This document shows positions 26,827-36,674 of a stretch of DNA of 64,000 nt, in pieces. Each line of letters starts with the position of its first letter. Positions within the stretch are counted from its first letter, which is position 1. This DNA is from Chlorogloeopsis sp. ULAP01 (lineage in GTDB: Bacteria > Cyanobacteriota > Cyanobacteriia > Cyanobacteriales > Nostocaceae). Under the pieces are notes generated by a model. It had not been told where the DNA came from. It saw only the letters and a list, made by a program, of their open reading frames with translations, and ran no database searches. The stretch is taken from NCBI RefSeq assembly GCF_030381805.1, contig NZ_JAUDRH010000012.1:215297-279296 (forward strand), written 5' to 3'. Position numbers and translations under genes: made by a program.

Positions 26827-27222
26827 ATGGAAATAAATCAAATTCTTTGTAGAAATCTTACCATGAATCAAGACTATAAATTACAAAATACTCCTCAAAT
26901 TTACAGGCGATGTGCCCTCAGACTTAAAGCATTCTTAATAGCAATTGCTTCAGCAATAATAACCGGAGTCATCCTTTTAGCCTGTATATTATTTATCGTC
27001 TTGATATCTCAAGCAATAATGACATTGTTTAACTATATCTTTCACATTGACCTAACCTCAAAGCATCAAAATTTTCATTTGATAAAGTTTTTGCTCACTC
27101 TTCTATCTTTTGTCTTGGGAACGGGTATATTTTTTGCGCTATTAATTCCCCTTTCCGACTGGTTTATGGCAAAAAAATTACCAGAGATACCACCAGATAA
27201 ATTTGATGAGTCTTCTAATTAG
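26827..27222 (+). CDS. DUF5676-like two-helix membrane protein (copy 2)
   Basis: Related to the product of 19885-20199: both share AIITG...CILFI and a FxYIxHxDL motif before the second helix. The product has 131 residues if the first ATG is used; a second ATG at 26863 gives 119. Function is unknown. It follows copB closely. Confidence 0.6.
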   Translation: MEINQILCRNLTMNQDYKLQNTPQIYRRCALRLKAFLIAIASAIITGVILLACILFIVLISQAIMTLFNYIFHIDLTSKHQNFHLIKFLLTLLSFVLGTGIFFALLIPLSDWFMAKKLPEIPPDKFDESSN

Positions 27223-27368
27223 AACCTGTTAACCTTTGGCTCAATCAAAGTTTTAGGAAAGTTTACAATCTCGCAATCTCCTAATTACTAATTATCAAAC
27301 ACGAAAAAGATAAAGCTTCCGAAGTAAAAACTCAATTTGTACTTCCTTTTCCTAAAGATTTAGTAACT

Positions 27369-29750
27369 ATGACAACAACAATTTCCATACAGTCAAAACC
27401 TCTTAACGCAGAAGAATTGCGTAAAATAAATGCCTACTGGCGTGCAGCTAACTACATTTCTGTTGGGCAAATATATCTACTCGATAATCCCCTGCTGAAA
27501 GAACCACTGACGCTGGAACACGTTAAACCGCGACTCTTGGGTCACTGGGGAACAACTCCTGGTCTAAACTTTGTCTACGTTCACCTCAATCGAGTTATCA
27601 AAAAATATGGCCTAAACATGATTTACATTGCAGGCCCTGGTCACGGTGGCCCCGGACTGGTAGCAAATACATACTTGGAAGGGACTTACAGTGAATATTA
27701 TCCCAACATTTCTCAAGATGCCGAGGGCATGAAAAAACTTTTCAAACAGTTTTCCTTCCCTGGTGGTATACCCAGCCATGTTGCACCAGAAACTCCTGGT
27801 TCAATCCACGAAGGCGGTGAATTGGGTTATGCCCTTTCCCACGCCTATGGCGCTGCTTTTGACAATCATGACTTGATAGTTGCTTGTGTTGTAGGTGATG
27901 GCGAAGCGGAAACTGGGGCTTTAGCAACTAGCTGGCATTCCAACAAGTTTCTCAACCCAGTGCATGATGGTGCAGTTCTCCCAATTCTTCATCTCAATGG
28001 GTATAAAATTGCCAATCCGACCGTACTGGCACGGATGAGTCATCAAGAGTTGGAAAGCTTATTTTTCGGTTATGGCTACAAGCCTTATTTTGTTGAAGGT
28101 TCCGAACCGGAAACTATGCACCAACACATGGCAGCAACACTCGATATCGTTATCCAGAAAATTCACGAAATTCAAGAACACGCACGCAAAAACGGTTTTC
28201 AACAGCGTCCCCAATGGCCCATGATTATTTTAAAATCTCCCAAAGGTTGGACAGGGCCGAAAGAAGTTGATGGGAAAAAGACGGAAGATTACTGGCGATC
28301 GCACCAAGTTCCTTTTGGGGAATTAGCTAGTAAACCCCAACACCTGAAACTTCTTGAGGAGTGGATGCAAAGTTACAAGCCGCAGGAACTATTCGACGAA
28401 AATGGCAGGCTGCATCCGGAATTAGCGGAACTCGCACCTCAAGGACACCAACGTATGGGCGATAATCCCCATGCCAACGGTGGTATCCTGCTACGCGACC
28501 TTAAAATACCTGACTTCCGAGATTATGCTATTGATGTACCTAAACCGGGGACTAATATTGCTGAAGCTACCAAGGTGATGGGCAAATTTCTCCGAGATGT
28601 CATGCGAGAGAACTTGCAAAGCCAGAATTTTCGCATTTTTGGACCCGACGAAACCGAATCCAATCGTTTAGGTGCAGCATTGGAAGCTACAGATAGGGCT
28701 TGGGTTGCTGAAATACTCCCTGAAGACGAACACCTGTCACCCAACGGGCGGGTGATGGAAATTCTCAGTGAAACTACTTGCCAAGGTTGGTTAGAAGGCT
28801 ATCTGCTTACAGGCCGTCACGGTTTCTTTTCCTGCTACGAGGCGTTTATCCACATCATCGACTCCATGTTTAATCAGCACGCCAAGTGGTTGAAAACCAC
28901 TCGTCACATCCCTTGGCGCAGACCAATTGCTTCACTTAATTACCTCCTTACCTCCCACGTGTGGCGACAAGACCATAATGGTTTTTCACACCAAGATCCC
29001 GGTTTTATCGACCATGTAGTCAACAAGAAAGCTGAGGTAATTCGGGTGTATTTGCCCCCTGATACTAACACCTTACTATCGGTGACAGACCACTGCCTGA
29101 AAAGTCGTAATTATGTCAACGTGATTGTCGCTGGTAAACAACCTGCATTACAGTACCTTGATATGGATGCTGCTATCAAGCATAGTACTAAAGGTATTGG
29201 CATCTGGGAGTGGGCCAGCAATGACCAAAGTAGCGAACCCAACGTAGTTATGGCTTGTGCGGGGGATATTCCTACCCTAGAGACCTTGGCAGCAGTTGAT
29301 ATTATGCGTCAGTACTTCCCTGAGTTAAAAATACGGGTAGTGAATGTAGTTGACTTGATGAAACTACAGCCACAAAGCGAGCATCCACACGGTTTATCTG
29401 ATAAAGATTTTGACACAATCTTTACTAGCGACAAGCCTATTATCTTTGCTTATCACGGCTATCCTTGGCTAATTCATCGTCTTACCTATCGTCGGACGAA
29501 CCATAAAAATCTCCATGTTCGAGGTTACAAAGAGGAGGGAACTACAACCACTCCCTTTGACATGGCGGTGCTTAACGATTTAGACCGCTTCCATCTCGTC
29601 ATGGACGTGATTGACCGTGTGCCACAACTCGGATATAAAGCTGCTTATGTCAAGCAGATGTTGCAAGACAAGCTGATAGAACACAAGCACTATATTCAGC
29701 AGCATGGTGAGGATATGCCTGAAGTTAGCAACTGGAAATGGTCGTATTAG
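27369..29750 (+). CDS. xfp: Xylulose-5-phosphate/fructose-6-phosphate phosphoketolase
   Basis: The 793-residue enzyme splits sugar phosphates with phosphate to acetyl phosphate. Diagnostic stretches include GPGHGGPGLVANTYLEG, the thiamine-diphosphate motif GDGEAETG, SHQDPGFIDHV and the C-terminal DRFHLVMDVIDRVP. Length is typical of Xfp. With the glucan phosphorylase it could channel stored glycogen carbon to acetyl phosphate and ATP without glycolysis. Confidence 0.95.
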   Translation: MTTTISIQSKPLNAEELRKINAYWRAANYISVGQIYLLDNPLLKEPLTLEHVKPRLLGHWGTTPGLNFVYVHLNRVIKKYGLNMIYIAGPGHGGPGLVANTYLEGTYSEYYPNISQDAEGMKKLFKQFSFPGGIPSHVAPETPGSIHEGGELGYALSHAYGAAFDNHDLIVACVVGDGEAETGALATSWHSNKFLNPVHDGAVLPILHLNGYKIANPTVLARMSHQELESLFFGYGYKPYFVEGSEPETMHQHMAATLDIVIQKIHEIQEHARKNGFQQRPQWPMIILKSPKGWTGPKEVDGKKTEDYWRSHQVPFGELASKPQHLKLLEEWMQSYKPQELFDENGRLHPELAELAPQGHQRMGDNPHANGGILLRDLKIPDFRDYAIDVPKPGTNIAEATKVMGKFLRDVMRENLQSQNFRIFGPDETESNRLGAALEATDRAWVAEILPEDEHLSPNGRVMEILSETTCQGWLEGYLLTGRHGFFSCYEAFIHIIDSMFNQHAKWLKTTRHIPWRRPIASLNYLLTSHVWRQDHNGFSHQDPGFIDHVVNKKAEVIRVYLPPDTNTLLSVTDHCLKSRNYVNVIVAGKQPALQYLDMDAAIKHSTKGIGIWEWASNDQSSEPNVVMACAGDIPTLETLAAVDIMRQYFPELKIRVVNVVDLMKLQPQSEHPHGLSDKDFDTIFTSDKPIIFAYHGYPWLIHRLTYRRTNHKNLHVRGYKEEGTTTTPFDMAVLNDLDRFHLVMDVIDRVPQLGYKAAYVKQMLQDKLIEHKHYIQQHGEDMPEVSNWKWSY

Positions 29751-29786
29751 CAGAGATTTTCTTGTTTGATTTCAGGAGGCATATTT

Positions 29787-29957
29787 ATGCACAAACAAAT
29801 TTTTGATACTTCGGATAATTCAGATATCCAAAAAGATAAAAATGCCCAAAATTTAGTCAGCAAAATTATTGGCACATTTCTAATGTTTGCTGCTTGCTTA
29901 ATGGTTTGCCATTCTCTTGGACTCATTCATATAGCAATACGGCATTTCTCTCTCTAA
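29787..29957 (+). CDS. Small single-helix membrane protein
   Basis: A good Shine-Dalgarno (CAGGAGGC) precedes the ATG at 29787. The 56-residue product is polar at first and has one hydrophobic segment (about 31-50). It lies between phosphoketolase and mgtA. No family recognised. Confidence 0.5.
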   Translation: MHKQIFDTSDNSDIQKDKNAQNLVSKIIGTFLMFAACLMVCHSLGLIHIAIRHFSL

Positions 29958-30102
29958 ATTTCCTGTTAGGAGATGTTCAATGAGGTTGAGGTTTTTATAC
30001 GTTAATGACTTTTTGCTACACAGCTCTATATGCCTCTTTAAATACCCACGGCATAGTTCATCAGTATTTTACTAATACTTTTTTGCCTTAAAGGCTACTT
30101 CT

Positions 30103-32625
30103 ATGAACCGGCCCCCATTACCGTTTTGGAGTATCCCAACTGCCAAATTGCTTGAGGAACTAGAAACTACACCGCAGGGATTGACGGATGAAGAAGCCAA
30201 GCTGCGACTGGTGCGCTATGGCTTCAATCTCTTGAAGCCCAAACGGAAATTAGACGCTTTTATGCTTCTAGTGGCTCAATTCCAAAATCCAGTTATTCTC
30301 ATCCTGATATTTGCTGCTGGTTTGTCGTTCTTCGTCCATGACCATACAGACGGTTTGATTATCTTGGCAATTGTTTTTGTCAGTGGACTATTGGGTTTCT
30401 GGCAGGAGTGGGGAGCTGCTGATGCTGTTGAAAAGCTGCTGGCAATTGTCCAAGCTAAAGTAGTGGTGCGGCGAAATAACAATACTCAGACTGTTTCTCC
30501 AGAAGAAATTGTTCCTGGAGATGTTTTTGTTCTCACCGCAGGAGAAACGATTCCAGGGGATTGCGTAATTCTAAAATCCAAAGACCTCTTTGCTGATGAG
30601 GCAGCTTTAACTGGGGAAACCTACCCAGTCGCTAAAATAGCTGGCGTATTGCCATCAGAGACACCCCTTAGTCAGCGAACCAATGTGCTTTTTATGGGTA
30701 CTCATATAGTTAGTGGACAAGGGGAAGCAGTAGTAGTATATACAGGCAAATATACGGAATTTGGTAAAGTCTCGGAGCGATTGCAACTCAGACCACCAGA
30801 GACTGACTTTGAACATGGTATCCGGCGATTTGGCTACTTCCTCTTAGAAGTCACTTTGATACTGGTGATTGCCATTTTTGCAATTAACGTCTACCTAGCA
30901 CGCCCAGTTTTAGAGGCTTTTCTCTTTGCATTAGCTTTAGCAGTTGGATTGACTCCGCAGTTACTGCCAGCAATTATCAGTGTTAACCTAGCTCACGGTG
31001 CTAAACGCATGGCTAGGCAGAAGGTCATTGTCAAACGCCTTGCCTCTATTGAAAACTTTGGCAGTATGAATGTGCTGTGTTCAGATAAAACTGGCACTTT
31101 GACTGAAGGAGTTGTCCACATCCACGCCGCGCTTGATACTGATGGGAATGAGAACGAAGCGGTACTGTTTTATGCCTACCTTAACGCCTTCTATGAAACT
31201 GGTTATGTGAACCCGATTGATGAAGCTATCCGTAGTCATCGCCAGTTTGAAGTATTAGGTTATCAAAAATTAGACGAGATTCCCTATGATTTCATCCGCA
31301 AGCGATTGAGTATCTTGGTTGGCAAAGATAGCAACCATTTGCTAATCACCAAAGGTGCACTGAACAATGTACTGGCGATATGTTCAAAAGCACAAATGAC
31401 AGATGGGGCGATCGCCGACATTAATACAGTGCAAGAATTACTCCAGCAGCACTATGAAGATTTTAGTAGACAAGGTTTTCGCACTCTAGGAATTGCCTTA
31501 CGGGATATTGGTTCTGCTTCCTGCATTACCAAAGACCAAGAAACCGAGATGACTTTTCTGGGCTTCCTGCTCCTTGCCGATCCGCCTAAAGCTGGCATTA
31601 TCGACACTATCCGCAATTTGGAGTACACAGGTGTTTCCTTAAAAATTATTACGGGTGACAACCAAAAAGTTGCTGCCAACATTGGTCAACAGATGGGATT
31701 TGCAAACCCAACGATGCTTACTGGCTCAGACCTGCATCAGATTAGTGATGAAGCACTGCTAAAAAGAGTCAATGAGGTTAATGTGTTTGCTGAGGTTGAG
31801 CCAAACCAGAAAGAACGTATTATTTTGGCTTTAAAAAAAGCTGGTAACGTGGTTGGTTACCTGGGAGATGGAATCAACGATGCTTCAGCCCTCCATGTCG
31901 CTGATGTTGGAATCTCAGTAAATAGTGCAGTTGATGTAGCAAAAGAGGCAGCTGATATTGTGCTGCTAGAAAAAGACTTGGATGTATTGGTGCAGGGTGT
32001 ACGGGAAGGACGCATAACCTTTGCAAACACACTCAAGTATGTTTTTATGGCAACCAGCGCTAATTTTGGCAATATGTTTAGCATGGCAGGAGCCTCTCTA
32101 TTTCTCCCATTTCTGCCACTATTACCCAAGCAGATTTTGCTGACTAATTTGCTAACAGATTTTCCGGAGATGACCATTGCTACTGACAGCGTAGATCGAG
32201 ATATGGTTAGCAAACCCCGTCGCTGGGATATTCAGTTTATTCGGAATTTCATGCTCGTTTTTGGTTTGATTAGTTCGGTGTTTGACTACCTTACTTTTGG
32301 AACACTGCTGTTCATTCTGCGTGCTACACCCGATGAATTTAGAACAGGTTGGTTTATGGAATCGGTAATTTCTGCTTCGCTAATTGTATTAGTAATCCGC
32401 TCTCGTAAGCCCTTTTTCAAAAGTAAACCAGGTAAGTATTTGTTGATTTCTACGCTGCTAGTTGTGGGTATTACCCTTACCTTTCCCTTCACACCCTTAG
32501 CTAAACCGTTTGGTTTTCAGCCTTTGACTCTTTCCTTTATTTTTTGGTTGGGAGCAATTGTTATTACCTATGTTATGACAGCAGATAAGGTAAAGCAAAT
32601 TTTTTACCAGCGAGTAAAATTTTAA
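30103..32625 (+). CDS. mgtA: MgtA-type magnesium-importing P-type ATPase
   Basis: The 840-residue P3B-like ATPase shows a cation-ATPase N-domain (TPQGLTDEEAKLRLVRYGFN), ALTGET actuator, Asp328 in CSDKTGTLT, GYLGDGINDASALHVADVGISV and a LLTNLLTDFPEMTIATDSVD C-terminal motif that is characteristic of MgtA/MgtB. It likely imports Mg2+. No magnesium leader was identified in the 145 bases upstream. Confidence 0.88.
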   Translation: MNRPPLPFWSIPTAKLLEELETTPQGLTDEEAKLRLVRYGFNLLKPKRKLDAFMLLVAQFQNPVILILIFAAGLSFFVHDHTDGLIILAIVFVSGLLGFWQEWGAADAVEKLLAIVQAKVVVRRNNNTQTVSPEEIVPGDVFVLTAGETIPGDCVILKSKDLFADEAALTGETYPVAKIAGVLPSETPLSQRTNVLFMGTHIVSGQGEAVVVYTGKYTEFGKVSERLQLRPPETDFEHGIRRFGYFLLEVTLILVIAIFAINVYLARPVLEAFLFALALAVGLTPQLLPAIISVNLAHGAKRMARQKVIVKRLASIENFGSMNVLCSDKTGTLTEGVVHIHAALDTDGNENEAVLFYAYLNAFYETGYVNPIDEAIRSHRQFEVLGYQKLDEIPYDFIRKRLSILVGKDSNHLLITKGALNNVLAICSKAQMTDGAIADINTVQELLQQHYEDFSRQGFRTLGIALRDIGSASCITKDQETEMTFLGFLLLADPPKAGIIDTIRNLEYTGVSLKIITGDNQKVAANIGQQMGFANPTMLTGSDLHQISDEALLKRVNEVNVFAEVEPNQKERIILALKKAGNVVGYLGDGINDASALHVADVGISVNSAVDVAKEAADIVLLEKDLDVLVQGVREGRITFANTLKYVFMATSANFGNMFSMAGASLFLPFLPLLPKQILLTNLLTDFPEMTIATDSVDRDMVSKPRRWDIQFIRNFMLVFGLISSVFDYLTFGTLLFILRATPDEFRTGWFMESVISASLIVLVIRSRKPFFKSKPGKYLLISTLLVVGITLTFPFTPLAKPFGFQPLTLSFIFWLGAIVITYVMTADKVKQIFYQRVKF

Positions 32626-32715
32626 TCCTGAATTACATTATTCTGCCTGCATTTTTCAAAAATTGTAAAGATTTCTTAGTTAACTTTTTCTCTGATTTTA
32701 GAAATAAATTAGACT

Positions 32716-33135
32716 ATGGTTACTCACAAGCAAGGTTTGTTTTTTATTGGCCAAATAGCGATTCAAAGTGGTGTACCCATCAAAACAATTCGCTATTACG
32801 AAGAACTTGGTTTACTGAAATGCTCAGGGAGAACTAAGGGAGGCTTTCGCTTATTTTCACCTGAAGTACTTGACCGTCTCGCATTCATCAAACGCGCTCA
32901 AAAATTTGGTCTCAGTCTGGAAGAAATTGGAGAATTTCTCAAAATCTGCGATGAAGAATGTTTTTCTAGTGAAGAAATCACAAAAAAACTGAAAGATACT
33001 ATTTTGGAAATTGACCCTCAAATCCAACAATTGCGGCGCTTAGAAGCTGAATTGAAAGAGTTAATACCTGGAGTGCAGATAGTTAAAAAATCTAAATGTA
33101 AAACTTGTACCAATATTGCTGAAAAACTTAAATAG
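32716..33135 (+). CDS. MerR-family regulator, second copy
   Basis: The 139-residue product has the MerR HTH (IGQIAIQSGVPIKTIRYYEELGLL) and a C-terminal CKTC motif, with Cys also at CDEECFS. The arrangement of Cys suggests a soft-metal or thiol sensor. It is 90 bases after mgtA and is followed by htpX. I could not find an operator of the 20-bp-spacer type directly upstream. Confidence 0.8.
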   Translation: MVTHKQGLFFIGQIAIQSGVPIKTIRYYEELGLLKCSGRTKGGFRLFSPEVLDRLAFIKRAQKFGLSLEEIGEFLKICDEECFSSEEITKKLKDTILEIDPQIQQLRRLEAELKELIPGVQIVKKSKCKTCTNIAEKLK

Positions 33136-33222
33136 CATTTTCTTCTCAAATCAAATAGAAGTATTAATTAATACTTGATAAATCAGGCTAACAATAAAAT
33201 TATTAAAGTGCTAAACCTACCT

Positions 33223-34065
33223 ATGAATATACTACGTACAACATTTTTAATGGCACTGCTCATTGTTCTATTTGTATTAATTGGGCGGGTCATTGGCGGA
33301 CAGTCGGGAATGACTATCGCCTTCATTCTGGCGCTGGGGATGAATTTCTTCAGTTACTGGTTTTCCGACAAGATGATTCTCAAACTTTACAACGCCCAAG
33401 AAATTACACAAGCCGATGCACCCCAGTTGTGGGAAGTAGTCACCCACCTCGCTAAACGAGCTAAACTGCCAATGCCACGAGTTTACATTATTCCATCCGA
33501 CCAGCCCAACGCCTTTGCTACGGGTCGTGACCCCAAACACGCAGCAGTTGCCGTTACAACTGGCATCCTAGAGATTCTCAATTGGGATGAGCTTGCAGGT
33601 GTTCTTGGTCACGAACTAGCACACGTCAAGCATTATGACATCCTCACAAGTACTATTGCTGCAACCATTGCTGGGGCAATTACCTATCTGGCTCAGTTAG
33701 CTTACTGGCTCCCTTTTGGACGCGGCGACAGTCGCAATGGTAATCCTTTTGTAGGATTGCTGTTACTGATTACGGCTCCTATCGCCGCTATGCTGATCCA
33801 GATGGCAATTTCGCGATCGCGTGAATTTGAAGCTGATGCAGGTGGAGCTAAAATCTCTGGGAATCCGTTGGCACTGGCAAATGCCCTCCGCAAACTTGAT
33901 GCAGGCGCACGGGCAATACCAATGGATAATGCCACTCCCGCAACTGCACACCTTTTTCAAATCAGTCCTTTTAGCGGCAGAAATGGTATGAGCAATCTTT
34001 TTTCTACCCATCCCTCGACTGAGGAACGCATTCGCCGACTAGAGGCAATGGCAGGAAATTTCTAA
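33223..34065 (+). CDS. htpX: HtpX-type M48 membrane zinc metalloprotease
   Basis: The 280-residue protein has two N-terminal helices, the zinc motif HELAHVKHYD, two further hydrophobic segments and the third ligand region SREFEADAGGA. HtpX degrades misfolded membrane proteins. The ATG at 33223 (MNILRTTFLMALL) matches the family start; an upstream TTG would add 16 residues. Confidence 0.9.
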   Translation: MNILRTTFLMALLIVLFVLIGRVIGGQSGMTIAFILALGMNFFSYWFSDKMILKLYNAQEITQADAPQLWEVVTHLAKRAKLPMPRVYIIPSDQPNAFATGRDPKHAAVAVTTGILEILNWDELAGVLGHELAHVKHYDILTSTIAATIAGAITYLAQLAYWLPFGRGDSRNGNPFVGLLLLITAPIAAMLIQMAISRSREFEADAGGAKISGNPLALANALRKLDAGARAIPMDNATPATAHLFQISPFSGRNGMSNLFSTHPSTEERIRRLEAMAGNF

Positions 34066-34083
34066 CAGGATGAAGCAGTAATT

Positions 34084-34566
34084 ATGAAAAACAAGTCTGT
34101 CTCTAAGTGGGTGGTTCGCATTTTGGCTGCACCAGAAACAAATTTATTTCTGTTCGCTTTTCTCCTTAATTTTGTTTACGAAGTTTGGCAAGCTCCTTAC
34201 TACGAGTTCTATGGGATGCCCTCTTTATCAGACAAAATTAATGACCTCAATCATTGTACTTTCGGTGATGGTGTTATTACCCTTATCAGTGGTTGGGTTG
34301 TGAGCGCTTTGGCTCGTTCTCGTTACTGGATACTTAACCCTGGCTGGCAGTTAGCTTTGAGTTTTACTTGCATAGGCTGGTTTATTACTTTAGTTACAGA
34401 AACTTATCGAGTTAATATTGCCAAAACCTATGGCGTTACAGTATTAGCTCTACCCGTTCTTGGTATAAGCTGGCTAGCTGTATTTCAGTGGATAATTTTG
34501 CCACCGTTGGTGCTTTATTTAGCTCGCCGTCATCTGCTGGGTTGGGGAGTGGAGGGGAGAGGATGA
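34084..34566 (+). CDS. Membrane protein of unknown function
   Basis: The 160-residue product has about four hydrophobic segments, and begins with a basic stretch, then FLFAFLLNFVYEVWQAPYYEFYGMPS. I cannot name a family. It starts 18 bases after htpX and is likely cotranscribed. Confidence 0.6.
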   Translation: MKNKSVSKWVVRILAAPETNLFLFAFLLNFVYEVWQAPYYEFYGMPSLSDKINDLNHCTFGDGVITLISGWVVSALARSRYWILNPGWQLALSFTCIGWFITLVTETYRVNIAKTYGVTVLALPVLGISWLAVFQWIILPPLVLYLARRHLLGWGVEGRG

Positions 34567-34660
34567 GCCAGATTGCCGTTAATTTTTATGGTGTATTCCT
34601 TGACACAGTTATCATCTCATTTTGAAGAAGTTACCGCTCAATTGCTTAATGGAGTTATTT

Positions 34661-35323
34661 ATGACTATGTCAACGCAAGCAATGACTGATGTCCAGTGGC
34701 ATCTCAAAGGTGAATGGTTCGATGTCTGTAGCTGCAAACTGCCGTGTCCCTGCACGTTTGCCCAAGAACCGACGTATGGTGACTGCTTGTTCACGCTGGT
34801 ATGGCAAGTACATGAGGGACAATATAACGATGTCAAACTCAACGGTCTGAGTGTCGTTGCACTGGGAGAGGTTGAGGGAAATCAGTGGACAGAGGATGTC
34901 AAAGCATCGATGAAGCTGATGTTTTACATCGACGAGCGTGCTGATGAACGCCAGCGATACGCCCTTGAGCAAATCTTCACAGGCAAAGCTGGGGGTTGGC
35001 CGAGGGAATTTAGCAAGCTATTCTGGGAAATCCGAGGGATCGAGTACGCACCTATCGAGGTTGAAATTGCAGAGGACTTGAGGTATTGGCGGGCTGAGAT
35101 CCCTGAGAAAGTTATAGCAGTAGTTGAGGCACTGACCGGGCCGACGGCAGATCCAAACCATCGTGTTCAGTTGTACAATCCACCAGGTTCTGAAACAGGC
35201 CCCGGACAGATAGCTACTTGGGGCGTTGTGAAGAACACTTACGCCATCGGCTTCGATTATTCTCAACCCTTTGAGGGACAATCAAGCAAGCATATCCCGT
35301 TTGATTGGAAGGTGCCCTCATAG
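34661..35323 (+). CDS. DUF1326-family protein
   Basis: The product contains the hallmark WFDVCSCKLPCPCTFAQEPTYGDC near the N-terminus, a dense Cys cluster that could bind metal or iron-sulfur. Downstream it has IEYAPIEVEIAEDLRYW. The family function is unknown. I use the ATG at 34661 since GGAG lies six bases before it, giving 220 residues. Confidence 0.8.
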   Translation: MTMSTQAMTDVQWHLKGEWFDVCSCKLPCPCTFAQEPTYGDCLFTLVWQVHEGQYNDVKLNGLSVVALGEVEGNQWTEDVKASMKLMFYIDERADERQRYALEQIFTGKAGGWPREFSKLFWEIRGIEYAPIEVEIAEDLRYWRAEIPEKVIAVVEALTGPTADPNHRVQLYNPPGSETGPGQIATWGVVKNTYAIGFDYSQPFEGQSSKHIPFDWKVPS

Positions 35324-35477
35324 ACAGATGTAGAAAAGACTTCCCGATTGCCCGTTCCTTTCATGTGGGGACAATTGGGGTGACTCTTAATACCGTACTC
35401 CTTCAGGCTATCGAGATGAACGATAAAAATTGCTTGGTACGAATTCATCAAGACGTGTCATATAGGAAATTTTATTT

Positions 35478-36674
35478 ATGGACGTACCGTCAAAAACTCC
35501 GCAAATCAAACGTTCTAAACGATGGGTGCTTCTGTTAGCAATTACTGTTGGAATTGCTACTATTTTTACCGCAGTTTACACAATCTCACGGTATCGACGA
35601 CTGTCCTCCACGTCTGCACCAACTCCCTCACCAACTGTTGCAATAGCTAGGAAGGTAACAGCCCTGGGACGTTTAGAACCCAAAGGCGAAGCTGTTCACG
35701 CAGCTACAACTGGTTCTCTGGAAGGAACTCGGATTCTCCAAATTTTGGTAAAAGAAGGAGACAAAGTTCGGGCTGGGCAAATTCTCGCCATCCTGGATAC
35801 ACGCGATCGCCGTTTAGCTGCTTTGAAAGAAGCGACCGAACAAGTAAAAGTTGCTCAAGCTCGTTTGGCACAGGTAAAAGCCGGAGCCAAAGCCGGGGAA
35901 ATTAATGCTCAAAAGGCAACAATTGTGCGAATGGAAGCTGAGTTACAGGGTAATGTGAAAGCTCAGTCAGCAACGGTAGAACGTTTGGAGGCAGAGTTAC
36001 GCAATGCTGAAACCGAGTATAAACGCTACCAGCAGCTCTATCAAGAGGGTGCAGTTTCAGCATCTACCCGTGACAGCAAGCGTTTAGCAACAGAAACCGC
36101 TCAGAAAAAGCTAGAGGAAGGTAGAGTCACGCTCAAGCGGATTCAGGAGTCAGTGCAAGCACAACTGAACGAAGCTAAAGCCACGCTTTCTCGCATCGCT
36201 GAAGTCCGTCCCACTGATGTGCAAGCGGCGCAAGCAGAAGTAGATAAGGCAAAAGCTGCCGTTGAACAAGCAAAAGCAAACTTGGAACTATCATACGTGC
36301 GATCGCCAAGAGACGGTCGAATTTTGAAAATCCATGCCCGTCCTGGGGAAGTGGTAAGCAACCAGGGAGAAGGAATTCTCAAACTTGGTCAAACCGACCA
36401 AATGTATGCGGTGGCTGAGGTGTATGAAACTGACATTAGTAAAGTTCGTCTTGGACAACGTGCTACAGTTACCAGTGATGCATTTCCCGGAAAATTACAG
36501 GGCACGGTAGACCAAATTGGCTGGGAAGTGGGTAAAAAAGACGTTCTCAGCACCGATCCCGCAGCTGCCACAGATGTCAGAGTCGTCGAAGTAAAAATTG
36601 GTCTAGACTCTGCTTCTAGCCAGCGAGTTGCTAGCTTAACCAATTTGCAAGTAACTGTGGAGATTGAGCCATGA
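35478..36674 (+). CDS. devB: DevB-type membrane fusion protein of an ABC exporter
   Basis: A single N-terminal helix is followed by a lipoyl-like domain (VTALGRLEPKGEAVHA...GDKVRAGQILAILD), a long coiled coil (about 115-280) and a beta domain. The ALGRLEPKGE motif is typical of DevB-family proteins. It overlaps the permease gene by 4 bases. In Anabaena DevBCA exports heterocyst glycolipids, but many paralogues exist and the substrate here is unknown. Confidence 0.87.
   Translation: MDVPSKTPQIKRSKRWVLLLAITVGIATIFTAVYTISRYRRLSSTSAPTPSPTVAIARKVTALGRLEPKGEAVHAATTGSLEGTRILQILVKEGDKVRAGQILAILDTRDRRLAALKEATEQVKVAQARLAQVKAGAKAGEINAQKATIVRMEAELQGNVKAQSATVERLEAELRNAETEYKRYQQLYQEGAVSASTRDSKRLATETAQKKLEEGRVTLKRIQESVQAQLNEAKATLSRIAEVRPTDVQAAQAEVDKAKAAVEQAKANLELSYVRSPRDGRILKIHARPGEVVSNQGEGILKLGQTDQMYAVAEVYETDISKVRLGQRATVTSDAFPGKLQGTVDQIGWEVGKKDVLSTDPAAATDVRVVEVKIGLDSASSQRVASLTNLQVTVEIEP

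Noticed and set aside
32626..32715. MerR-type operator before the second MerR gene
   Set aside because: No -35/-10 pair with a 19-20 base spacer and inverted repeat was visible.
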